Shown here piece by piece: positions 1-7,848 of a stretch of DNA of 61,134 bases. The translations under genes were made by a program, and so were the position numbers. This stretch comes from Azospirillum brasilense (GTDB lineage: Bacteria; Pseudomonadota; Alphaproteobacteria; Azospirillales; Azospirillaceae): assembly GCF_008365405.1 (NCBI RefSeq), contig NZ_QOKV01000030.1, positions 1 to 61,134 on the forward strand, in the 5' to 3' direction. Every line of letters begins with the position of its first letter. Position 1 is the stretch's first letter. The notes below the pieces were generated by a model, which did no database searches, was not told where the DNA came from, and worked only from the letters and a program-made list of their open reading frames with translations.

Positions 1-1240
1 GCCGCATCAGGTCGTCGTTCTCGTACTGCACCGAACAGGTCTTGATCGACGTCTCCGCGCAGAATTTCTTGAAACCCTCCGGCAGGCTCTCCGACCACAG
101 CACCGTCAGGTTCGGTTCCGGCGCCGGGCCGAGATTCTGGAGCGTGTGCAGCATGCGGAAGCTGCCCTTGGTGACCAGCGTGCGCCCGTCGAGCGCCATG
201 CCGCCGATGCACTCCGTCACCCAGGTCGGGTCGCCGGAGAAGAGCTGGTCGTATTCCGGCGTGCGCAGGAAACGCACCATCCGCAGCTTGATGACGAACT
301 GGTCGATCAACTCCTGAGCGCCCGCCTCGTCCAGGCGGCCTTCGCGCAGGTCGCGCTCGATGTAGACGTCGAGGAAGCTCGACACGCGGCCGAGCGACAT
401 GGCCGCGCCGTTGGCCTCCTTCACCGCCGCCAGATAGGCGAGGTAGGTCCACTGCACCGCCTCGAAGGCGTTGGTCGCCGGGCGGCTCACGTCGAAGCCG
501 TAGGACGCCGCCATCGTCACGAGGTCGCGGAGCGCGCGGATCTGTTCGGTGATCTCCTCGCGCAGGCGCAGTGTGTTCTCGTCGATGCGGTCGACTTCCA
601 GGCTCTTGTACTGGGCCTTCTTGTCCTCGATCAGGAAGGTCGCGCCGTAGAGCGCCAAGCGACGGTAGTCGCCGATGATGCGCCCGCGGCCGTAGGCGTC
701 CGGCAGGCCGGTGATGACGCCCGACTTGCGGCAGCGCAGCATCTCGTCGGTGTAGACGTCGAAGACGCCGTCGTTGTGCGTCTTGCGCAGCGCCGGGAAC
801 ACGTCGTCCAGCTTGGGCGAGGGCTTGAAGCCATAGGCCTCCAGCCCCGTCTTGACCATGCGCCAACCGCCGAAGGGCATGATCGACCGTTTCAGCGGCT
901 TGTCCGTCTGAAGCCCGACGATGACCTCAAGCTCCCGGTCGATGTAGCCGGGGGCGTGGCTGACGATGGAGGACACCAGTTCCGTGTCGGCGTCGAGAAC
1001 GCCGCCCTTGGCCGCACGCTCCTCCTTCAGGAGATCGCGCACCTTGTTCCACAGCGACAGGGTGCGGTCGCTGGCCGGGGAGAGGAAACTGCCGTCGCCG
1101 CCGTAGGGGCGGACGTTCTTCACGATGAAATCGCGCAGATCGACCGTGGTCCGCCAGGAACCGGGCGCGAAACCGCGCCAGGGGTTCGGCGTCTCGGCTT
1201 CGGCAACGGGGATTTTCGGTTCGAACATCAGGGAATCCAT
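1..1240 (-). CDS. pflB: Pyruvate formate-lyase (formate acetyltransferase), N-terminal part, cut by window edge
   Basis: Encodes the first 413 residues of pyruvate formate-lyase, the cytoplasmic glycyl-radical enzyme that converts pyruvate and CoA to acetyl-CoA and formate without oxygen. Visible family blocks are PFGGWRMV (about residue 120), GRGRIIGDYRRLALYG (about 185) and YENDDLMR right at the window edge. In known PFLs the catalytic Cys-Cys pair follows that last block by about 15 residues, so it and the glycyl-radical loop lie outside the window. ATG at 1240 is preceded by GAGG with a 6-nt spacer; a second in-frame ATG lies at 1228. The FNR-type box about 140 bp upstream fits anaerobic induction. 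The activase gene pflA is not visible. Identity is secure; completeness cannot be judged. Confidence 0.95.
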   Translation of the reverse strand, partial: MDSLMFEPKIPVAEAETPNPWRGFAPGSWRTTVDLRDFIVKNVRPYGGDGSFLSPASDRTLSLWNKVRDLLKEERAAKGGVLDADTELVSSIVSHAPGYIDRELEVIVGLQTDKPLKRSIMPFGGWRMVKTGLEAYGFKPSPKLDDVFPALRKTHNDGVFDVYTDEMLRCRKSGVITGLPDAYGRGRIIGDYRRLALYGATFLIEDKKAQYKSLEVDRIDENTLRLREEITEQIRALRDLVTMAASYGFDVSRPATNAFEAVQWTYLAYLAAVKEANGAAMSLGRVSSFLDVYIERDLREGRLDEAGAQELIDQFVIKLRMVRFLRTPEYDQLFSGDPTWVTECIGGMALDGRTLVTKGSFRMLHTLQNLGPAPEPNLTVLWSESLPEGFKKFCAETSIKTCSVQYENDDLMR

Positions 1241-1382
1241 GACGCGCCTCTATTGGTCTGCGGCGGTCCCTGCCCTCCCCGGCGGGGGCCGCGCCACGTT
1301 GCGCGGCGCCGGACCGGACGGACCCGCCCGACCAAGCATCGCGCTTGCCCAATCAGTAGGCGCCCAAAGCTCCCCGGCCACA

Positions 1383-1396
1383 TTGATCCCAATCAA
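1383..1396. promoter_or_regulatory. FNR/Anr/FixK-type box upstream of pflB
   Basis: The 14-mer TTGATCCCAATCAA matches the FNR-family palindrome TTGAT-N4-ATCAA exactly. It sits about 143 bp before the pflB ATG in the 310-bp gap 1241-1550, the only other notable content of which is AT-rich DNA at about 1500-1550 next to the pqiC stop. Exact matches to this palindrome are rare in GC-rich DNA, and the downstream gene is a classic anaerobic target. Confidence 0.85.
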
Positions 1397-1550
1397 TCAA
1401 TCTCTGCGGAATACGCAGGGCACCGTCCAAGTTATGCGCGATCACATAAACTGAGACAAATGACAGCTATTGCGGCGCACCATGTGAGACACTCCATCGA
1501 AAATCGGTTATTTTCATCTGGTTCGGCTAATTTAAAATAGACCGATCAGA

Positions 1551-2147
1551 TCAACGCAGCGCGCTTGCAATATCTTGCGCCAAGCGGGCCAGCGTGCGGC
1601 TGAGAGCCTCGGCAACGGCACCGGGATCGCCCGCCGCACTCACCGGTTCCTGCGCCGCGGTGTGGCCCAGCCGGCGCAGCCGGTCGCCGCCCTGGTCGAA
1701 GACGCGCCAGCGCGCCTCCAGAACGGCCGGCCCGTCCTCCGCCGCGTCGAAGCGGTCCAACGTCACCTCCACCACCTGGGACAGCGGGAAGTCGCGCTGA
1801 AGCGGCAGGCCGACCACCTCCGCCCCCGGCAGGCCTTTCTCCAGGTTCCGCAGCAGCGTACGGGTCACCATCTCGTCGAGGGGGCCGCCCCAGCGGTCGA
1901 ACTCCATGACGACCAGCCGGTTGCCCGGCGCCCGCATCACCAACTCGGACCGGTCGAGATAGCCGGGGACCTCCACGCCCTCCAGCCCGATCACCCGCCG
2001 CTGCGCCTCGGCGCTCCGCGGTTGGGCGGCATCCGGCGCGACGGCGTCCAGATGGTAGAAGCGGCTTGGCGGCGTGCTGCAAGCGGCGAGCGACGCCAGG
2101 GCGGAGGCGCACAGCAGCAGGCGACGGGCATGAACAATCGGAGCCAT
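1551..2147 (-). CDS. pqiC: PqiC-type outer-membrane lipoprotein of an MCE transport system
   Basis: A 198-residue lipoprotein of the PqiC/DUF330 (ABC-type transport auxiliary lipoprotein) family. It probably anchors the PqiB MCE tube at the outer membrane. The N-terminus has a signal peptide ending in the lipobox LAAC, followed by the family start STPPSRFYHLD. A TTG at 2159 could also start the frame, but ATG at 2147 has GAGGA about 7 nt upstream and gives a normal lipoprotein signal peptide, so I use it. The upstream pqiB stop ends at 2156, so translation is probably coupled. Order pqiA-pqiB-pqiC matches enterobacterial pqiABC. Confidence 0.88.
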   Translation of the reverse strand: MAPIVHARRLLLCASALASLAACSTPPSRFYHLDAVAPDAAQPRSAEAQRRVIGLEGVEVPGYLDRSELVMRAPGNRLVVMEFDRWGGPLDEMVTRTLLRNLEKGLPGAEVVGLPLQRDFPLSQVVEVTLDRFDAAEDGPAVLEARWRVFDQGGDRLRRLGHTAAQEPVSAAGDPGAVAEALSRTLARLAQDIASALR

Positions 2148-2155
2148 GGGAGTCC

Positions 2156-3850
2156 TCAACCGCGTTTGCCCCGGATCAGGGCTTCGGGATGGCGTTCGAG
2201 ATAGTCGGTCAGTCCACGAAGGGAGCGGGCCGCCGCGGTCAGCTCGCGCACCAGCCCCTGCAGGTCGCTGACCGCGGGGCGGGACGAGTTGACCAGACCG
2301 TCCGTGCTGCTGAGCGTCTTTTCGGCCTGCCGGACCAGCTTGGAGGTGTTCTCCGCCACGTCGCGCAGAGCGCGGATGGTCGGCTCGCCCTCGCTGCCCA
2401 GCGCCTGCGTCGTCTTCTCCAGCTCCGCCAGCGACCGGCTGAGCGAGCCCATGGCCTGCGCCACCTCCGGTGAGCCGATCAGGGCGCCGGCCTTCTGGAT
2501 GGTCGAGCGCAACTCCACCACCGTTTCGGCGATGGGCGCGCGGGCAAGCTCGTTCATCAGGTCGGTGGCGGTTTTGGTCGCCGTGTCGAGCACGTTCGGC
2601 TGGGACGGCACTTCCGGATAGGGACCGCCGGAGATCATCGTCTGTTTCGGCGCGTCAGGGAACAGGTCCAGCGTCACGATCAACTCGCCGGTCAGCAGGT
2701 TGCCGGTGCGCAACTGCGCCCGCAGCCCCTGCTCGACCAGCGCCTTCATGCCGGCATAGGCGGCTTCGGTGTCGTGCGCCGCCGGCAGCTCGCCGCCCAG
2801 CCGTTCCGGCTCGATGTTCAGGGTCACCGGGATGCGGGCCTCGCCGGTCACCGGATCCACGTCGAGGCGGATGTCGGTCACCTCACCAACCCGGATGCCG
2901 CGGAACTCCACCGCCGACCCCGGATGCAAGCCGCGCACCGACCCGTCGAAATGCACCAGGAAGGGCACCCGCCGGGTGAAGCGGGCGTCGCTGGCGGCGT
3001 TGCGGCTCTCATAGAGGGGGAAGTCCGTGCCCTCCGCCGCGATCTCGCCGTTGTCGCCGGGGCCGCCAAGGCCGGGAGTCTCGAAGGACACGCCGCCCGT
3101 CGCCAGCGATTGCAGCGATTCCAGAGCCACCGTCGGCCCCTCCGGCCCGATGGACACCGACAGGCCGCTGGCGTTCCAGAAGCGGGTGTTGGGCCGGACG
3201 ATCCGGTCATAGGGCGCGTGGATGAAGACCGGGAGGGTCAATGACTGCCAGTCCCGCGAGAACTCATAGCCGACCACTTCGCCGACCTGGATGCCCCGGT
3301 AGTAGATCGGCGCCCCCGGCCCGAGGCCGCCCAGCCGGTCGGCGCGCAGCGCGAAGCGCCTTCCCGGCGAGCTGGAGCGGATCAGCGGCGGTTCCTCCAG
3401 CCCGCGGAAGGCGCTGAGCGCCTCGCCATTGCCGGTTCCCGGGTCCATGCCGATGTAGGCGCCCGAAACCAGCGTGCCGAGGCCCGACACGCCGCCGAAG
3501 CCCAGCCGGGGCTTGACCACCCAGAAGCTCGTCCGGTCGTTGAGGTAGGAGGCGGCGCCCTTGACCATGCGCACGGAGACGACGACGTTCGCCAGATCGG
3601 GCGAGACAGCCACCCCCTGCACCGTCCCGACATCCACGTCGCGGTAGCGCACACGGGTCTTCCCGGGCTCCAGCCCCTCCGCCGTGTCGAAGGTGATGGT
3701 GATGGTCGGACCGCGCTCGTTCAGCGTCCTCCAGGCCAGCCAGCCGCCGATCAGCGCGGCGATCAGCGGCACCAGCCAGATCAGCGGCAAACCGCGGCGG
3801 CGGCGGATCACCGGGTTGGCCGGCTCCACCGTGGAATTCGGATCAATCAT
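2156..3850 (-). CDS. pqiB: PqiB, triple-MCE-domain intermembrane lipid transport protein
   Basis: A 564-residue inner-membrane-anchored periplasmic protein. One transmembrane helix (LPLIWLVPLIAALIGGWLAW, near residue 25) is followed by three MCE domains, starting near residues 45 (GPTITITFDTAEGLEPG), 165 (RRFALRADRLGGLGPG) and 295 (PFLVHFDGSVRGLHPG). The C-terminal third is helical, as in PqiB, whose hexamers form a hydrophobic channel across the periplasm. The start is taken at ATG 3850, which overlaps the pqiA stop by 8 bp; an upstream in-frame start (3889) would lie inside pqiA and add a non-conserved tail. Known role: phospholipid transport and envelope integrity. Paraquat induction in the name is historical. 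Confidence 0.92.
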   Translation of the reverse strand: MIDPNSTVEPANPVIRRRRGLPLIWLVPLIAALIGGWLAWRTLNERGPTITITFDTAEGLEPGKTRVRYRDVDVGTVQGVAVSPDLANVVVSVRMVKGAASYLNDRTSFWVVKPRLGFGGVSGLGTLVSGAYIGMDPGTGNGEALSAFRGLEEPPLIRSSSPGRRFALRADRLGGLGPGAPIYYRGIQVGEVVGYEFSRDWQSLTLPVFIHAPYDRIVRPNTRFWNASGLSVSIGPEGPTVALESLQSLATGGVSFETPGLGGPGDNGEIAAEGTDFPLYESRNAASDARFTRRVPFLVHFDGSVRGLHPGSAVEFRGIRVGEVTDIRLDVDPVTGEARIPVTLNIEPERLGGELPAAHDTEAAYAGMKALVEQGLRAQLRTGNLLTGELIVTLDLFPDAPKQTMISGGPYPEVPSQPNVLDTATKTATDLMNELARAPIAETVVELRSTIQKAGALIGSPEVAQAMGSLSRSLAELEKTTQALGSEGEPTIRALRDVAENTSKLVRQAEKTLSSTDGLVNSSRPAVSDLQGLVRELTAAARSLRGLTDYLERHPEALIRGKRG

Positions 3851-5099
3851 GATGGGAATCCTGCCGGCGCGCCCGCCGGGGCGGCGCATCCCAGATCAGC
3901 CGCGGGTCGAAGGACTCCGACGCCAGCATGGTGATGACGACGACCGCGGCGAAGGCGACGGCGCCCAGCTCCGCGTGGATGGTGGCGATGGCGCCCAGTT
4001 GGACCAGGGCCGCCAGAAGCGAGATCATGAAGATGTCCACCATGGACCAGCGCCCGACCCCCTCGATCAACCGGTAAAGACGTGTGCGGTCGCGCTGCCG
4101 CTTCGGCGATCCCCGCTGCACCGTCCACAGCAGATAGGCCAGCCCGATCAGCTTCAGCACCGGCACGGTGATGCTGGCGAAGAAGACCAGCAGGGCCACC
4201 GGCCACATCTCCGCCGCGATCAGCGCCTCCACACCGGACAGGATGGTGTCGGGCTGGCCGGCGCCGAAATAGACCACCGTCATGATCGGCAGCAGGTTCG
4301 CCGGAATGTAGAGGATCGTCGCCGCGGAGATCAGCGCCCAGCCGCGCGGCAGGCTGTTCGGCTTGCGGTGGTGCAGCCGGGCGCCGCAGCGCGGGCAGGC
4401 CCCCTCGGCCCCGGCGACCACTTGGTGGCAGTCGTGACAGGCGGTCAGCCGCTCCGGGTCGGCGCTGGCGGTCTGGGCGACGCGGGTCTGCGGCGCGATC
4501 CGCTCCCACACCTCGAAGGGGCTGAGCGACGCCTCCCCCCATACCTGCACCAGGATGAAGGCGACCAGAGCGGCCAGCGACGCACCCGGCTCCAACTCCG
4601 CCAGATCGGACAGCTTCACATAGGCGACGATCAGGCCGAGCAGGAAGACCTCCGCCATCGCCCAGCGGCGCAGCCGCGCCACCGTCCGGAAGATCCAGGC
4701 CGCACCCGGCGCCGCCGTCCGTCCGGCGGCGAGCGGCATCACGACGTAGAGCGTGCCGAGCACCTGAGCCAGCGGCGCCAGGAACAACACGAAGAAGACC
4801 AGAACGCCCAGCACCTCGTACCCGCCGTCCCACAGCGCCACCGAACCGCTGAGCAGGGTCGCCGTCTGCGCCCGCCCCTCCAGTTCGAAGGTCAGGATGG
4901 GGAACAGATTGGCGGTGATGAACAGGATCGTCGAGGCGATGGCGAGCGCCACCGCGTGCCCCAGCCCGCCGGTCCGGAAATGGCGCAGCACCGCCCCGCA
5001 GCGATGGCATTCCGCGCGATGGCCGGGTAAGGCCGGCGGCAGGGCGTGCGGTGCCCCGCAGTCGTGGCAGAGCAGGATCGGGTGGTCCGGTGCGGTCAT
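3843..5099 (-). CDS. pqiA: PqiA, zinc-ribbon integral membrane protein
   Basis: A 418-residue inner-membrane protein built from two tandem PqiA modules, each starting with a rubredoxin-like zinc ribbon: Cys11, Cys14, Cys31 and Cys34 in the first, and CHDCH...CPRCG near residues 220-240 in the second. About four membrane helices follow each ribbon. Full length for the family. First gene of the pqiABC operon, overlapping pqiB by 8 bp. The start MTAPDHPILLCHDCG places the ribbon at the very N-terminus, as expected. The mechanism of PqiA is not settled; it is thought to load or power the PqiB channel. Confidence 0.92.
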   Translation of the reverse strand: MTAPDHPILLCHDCGAPHALPPALPGHRAECHRCGAVLRHFRTGGLGHAVALAIASTILFITANLFPILTFELEGRAQTATLLSGSVALWDGGYEVLGVLVFFVLFLAPLAQVLGTLYVVMPLAAGRTAAPGAAWIFRTVARLRRWAMAEVFLLGLIVAYVKLSDLAELEPGASLAALVAFILVQVWGEASLSPFEVWERIAPQTRVAQTASADPERLTACHDCHQVVAGAEGACPRCGARLHHRKPNSLPRGWALISAATILYIPANLLPIMTVVYFGAGQPDTILSGVEALIAAEMWPVALLVFFASITVPVLKLIGLAYLLWTVQRGSPKRQRDRTRLYRLIEGVGRWSMVDIFMISLLAALVQLGAIATIHAELGAVAFAAVVVITMLASESFDPRLIWDAPPRRARRQDSHHD

Positions 5100-5215
5100 A
5101 GCGTTGGCTTAACATTTCCCAGGGGCGAAAGGTCCGCCGCATGCGGAGTGCGCCGGCGGAGGAACACCGACCAGGGCGGATCACTGGCCGGGGCGGACCG
5201 CAAGCCCCGGATGGA

Positions 5216-5251
5216 AAAAGCCCTTCCCCCATGAATGGGGAAAGGGCTTCG
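5216..5251 (-). terminator. Rho-independent terminator of the 5277-5978 gene
   Basis: A near-perfect hairpin (AAGCCCTTTCCCCAT arm on the minus strand, 2-4 nt loop) ends in CTTTTT on the minus strand. It lies 26 bp after the stop of the leftward gene. The remaining gap to pqiA (5100-5215) holds nothing else I can name. Confidence 0.8.
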
Positions 5252-5276
5252 GCCTTTGACGGAGGATGGGCTTCGG

Positions 5277-5978
5277 TCAGACGAACAGGTTGAAGCTGCC
5301 CATGAGTTTCTGCGTGCCGGACTGGCCGGTGGGGATCGAATTCAGGCTCGACGCCGCCTGGCTCAGCCCGTCCAGCATGGCCTGTTGGCCGGTGGAGAGA
5401 TTGAACGGGCTTTCGCCCTTCTTCGGTGCCTTGACGACCGTGTCGTAATCCTGGGTGTACTTGCCCATGCTGAGCTGAATGGCGTAATTCTTGGTGTCCT
5501 TGGCGGACTGTCCCTTTTCACGTGTCAAGCGCAGCGTGTAGTCGCCGCGGTCGAGTTCGTATTCGCCCTGCATCATGCCCTTGAAGGCATCGTAATTCTT
5601 GCCGGCGCTCTTGTCGCTGTCGGCCACGACCGTACCGAACTTGGACATCACCTGGACGCGCAGCCCCTCGTCGCCCACCTGCCCCAGCGTTACCGCGCCC
5701 TTGGTGGTCACGCGGAACTTGTAGAAATCGACGGGATCATCGGCGCCCAGCGCGCCGACCACGTTCAGGCGGGTCATGTTCTTGGCGAGAACCCCCATGT
5801 CCGTGGCGAAACCGGGGGTGTTGATGGAAGACTTGCGAACGTCCTTGCGGAATTCCTGCACGTCCGCGTTGGCGGTGGCTTCGGCCTCCCGCTGCGCCTT
5901 CAGGCGCTCGACAGCAGCGGACACGGACTTGTTGAGGTCCGCAACCATCTGACCAACGCCGGCCATTCCGTCAGACAT
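5277..5978 (-). CDS. Unknown 233-residue protein with a PPC-like beta-sandwich region
   Basis: Not recognised by name. No signal peptide or membrane helix is seen. Residues 1-60 are helical and charged. Residues 75-170 run DPVDFYKFRVTT ... GEYELDRGDYTLRLTR, alternating hydrophobic strands with the DxYxF and GxYxL spacing of bacterial pre-peptidase C-terminal (PPC) domains. The tail is rich in Gly, Ser and Asn and ends in hydrophobic FNLFV. PPC-like domains usually sit in exported proteins, and a short hydrophobic C-terminus without a signal peptide could suit type I export, but that is inference. It lies 110 bp after the TPR glycosyltransferase gene, with a GC hairpin (about 6003-6017) in its leader, and has its own terminator. 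Confidence 0.75.
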   Translation of the reverse strand: MSDGMAGVGQMVADLNKSVSAAVERLKAQREAEATANADVQEFRKDVRKSSINTPGFATDMGVLAKNMTRLNVVGALGADDPVDFYKFRVTTKGAVTLGQVGDEGLRVQVMSKFGTVVADSDKSAGKNYDAFKGMMQGEYELDRGDYTLRLTREKGQSAKDTKNYAIQLSMGKYTQDYDTVVKAPKKGESPFNLSTGQQAMLDGLSQAASSLNSIPTGQSGTQKLMGSFNLFV

Positions 5979-6088
5979 GGCTCACTCTCCCATCAGGCAC
6001 GCCCCCAATCGGGGGGACGCGAATGGATCGCTAGACCCTCACTTTACCGCAAAGCATGTAAAGTTGCGAATTGTTTTTCGCCGAAATT

Positions 6089-7783
6089 TCAGATAGGGCA
6101 ACGGGCGAGTTGTCCAGCCATCCTTTTCAGCACGCCAAGGGTGTCCTCCCCGTCCTGCGGCTGGAACAGGCGCTGCGCCGCGAACCAGGGGCGTACCGCG
6201 GTGCCGAGCTGGGTCCAGTCCCGACCGCCGAAGCGCCAGACCGGCACGCCGAGCGCCGCCGCCAGTTCCCCCACTGCCGTGGCCGGCGCGATCACCAGAT
6301 CCAGATTCGCCATCAGCGCCGCCGTCCCGTCGAAATCGTCGGTCAGGTCGAGATCGTCCCAGCGGTGGATGGCGACCCCGAAGCGTGCCTCCGCCGCGGC
6401 CCGCTCGGCCTCGCACGCGCCATACTGGAGAGTGACGAAGACCACTCCCGGCACGGCGAACAGCGCACCCCACTGGTCGAGCCGGCTGTAGGCGACGCGG
6501 CGCGATTCGGTCATCAGCGCGCTGCGCCAGCCGATCCCCACGCGAAGGCCGGGGCCGAGCGCCGCCACCCGCTCCCGCCAGAACGCCACCCGCGCCGGAT
6601 CGGGGACCAACCAGCCGCCGGCAGGACCGGCGAACGTGGACAGGTCGCGGCGGAAGACCCGCGCCAGGGAGCCGATGGGCGTATGCCGGTCGCAGTCGGG
6701 CACGGACTCCGCATCGGGCATCGGGGAACGGACCAGCGCGCCGGGGAAGGAGCGGGCGAACAGCGGCACCAGCCGCCGGTCGGTCTCGATCACCACGGAG
6801 TGCGCGCGGGCGATGGCCTCCGCGCAGAGGGAGGAGAACAGGATGGTGTCGCCCACCCCTTGCTCGCCCCAGATCAGCAGGCGCTTCCCCGTCAAGTCCT
6901 CGCCGCGCCACGCGGGCAGCCGCGGCTGACGCGCCCCGCCCGCCTGACCGGACGCGAAGCGCCAGCCATAGCCGGCCCAGCCCTCCGCCAGCGCGCCGCG
7001 CTCCAGTTGCAGCAGGCCGCGGTTGAAATGGGCCAGCGCCAGATCGGGACACACGCGGAGCGCCCGCCCGTACAGACGCTCCGCCAGCTCACCGTCGCCC
7101 AGACGCTGCACCGCCAGACCAAGATTGCAGAGTGCCGCCGCATAGCCGGGGTCGAGCGCCAGGGCGCGGCGGAACCAGCGGGCCGCCTCCGCGTGGCGGA
7201 GCCGCGCCTGCAGCGCGTGGCCGAAATTGTTGATGGCCTGCGGTTCGTCCGGCGTCAGCCGCAGGGCGCGACGGTGCGCTCGCTCGGCCTCGTCCAGCCG
7301 CTCGGCGTCGCGCAGCCCGCCGCCGAGGTTGGACAGCCCCTCCGGCAAAGCCGGGTCGAGCAGAACGGCGCGTCGCCACGCCGCCAGGGCCGCCGCGGCC
7401 CGACCTTGCCGGCTCAGTGCGTTGGCCAGATTGTTCCAGAACGTCGCCCGGTCGGCGCCGCGGGCCAGAGCGGCGCGGTGGCAGGCTTCGGCTTCCGCGA
7501 AACGGTCCTGCCCGGCGTGCAGCGTGCCCAGACTGTCGGCTGCGTCCACGAACCGGGAGTCAAGGGCGAAGGCCGCCTCGAAGCATGTGGCGGCCCCGTC
7601 AGTCTGTCCGAGATCGCGCAGCACCAGCCCGAAGCCGTAGAGCAGCGCCGGGTTGCGGCGATCCAGCCGCAAGGCGTCGGTGTAGGCGGTCACAGCCTCG
7701 GCCAGCCGCCCCTGCGCGTGATGGCGGGCGGCCTGGGCCGTCAGACCGGGGAGGTCATCCAGGGAGACATCGTCGGGACTCAT
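6089..7783 (-). CDS. TPR-repeat protein with C-terminal glycosyltransferase (heptosyltransferase-like) domain
   Basis: A 564-residue cytoplasmic protein. Residues about 15-285 are seven or eight tetratricopeptide repeats (for example NLANALSRQGRAAAALAAWR). From about 300 the chain has a GT-B fold with the loop GEQGVGDTILFSS and, near 515, DLVIAPATAVGELAAALGVP, as in family 9-like transferases fused to TPRs in alphaproteobacteria. Such proteins are often tied to surface polysaccharide or flagellin glycosylation; the substrate cannot be read from sequence. The frame could start at a TTG (7819), but ATG 7783 gives the usual MSPDDVSL start, though its ribosome site is weak. A second TPR transferase of another fold lies at 15146. 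Confidence 0.85.
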   Translation of the reverse strand: MSPDDVSLDDLPGLTAQAARHHAQGRLAEAVTAYTDALRLDRRNPALLYGFGLVLRDLGQTDGAATCFEAAFALDSRFVDAADSLGTLHAGQDRFAEAEACHRAALARGADRATFWNNLANALSRQGRAAAALAAWRRAVLLDPALPEGLSNLGGGLRDAERLDEAERAHRRALRLTPDEPQAINNFGHALQARLRHAEAARWFRRALALDPGYAAALCNLGLAVQRLGDGELAERLYGRALRVCPDLALAHFNRGLLQLERGALAEGWAGYGWRFASGQAGGARQPRLPAWRGEDLTGKRLLIWGEQGVGDTILFSSLCAEAIARAHSVVIETDRRLVPLFARSFPGALVRSPMPDAESVPDCDRHTPIGSLARVFRRDLSTFAGPAGGWLVPDPARVAFWRERVAALGPGLRVGIGWRSALMTESRRVAYSRLDQWGALFAVPGVVFVTLQYGACEAERAAAEARFGVAIHRWDDLDLTDDFDGTAALMANLDLVIAPATAVGELAAALGVPVWRFGGRDWTQLGTAVRPWFAAQRLFQPQDGEDTLGVLKRMAGQLARCPI

Positions 7784-7848
7784 CCCGGCAGAGTGGCCCG
7801 CGGGACCGGAGCGGCGCAAGCACCGTCCGGTCCCGCGGTTGCGGTTGC

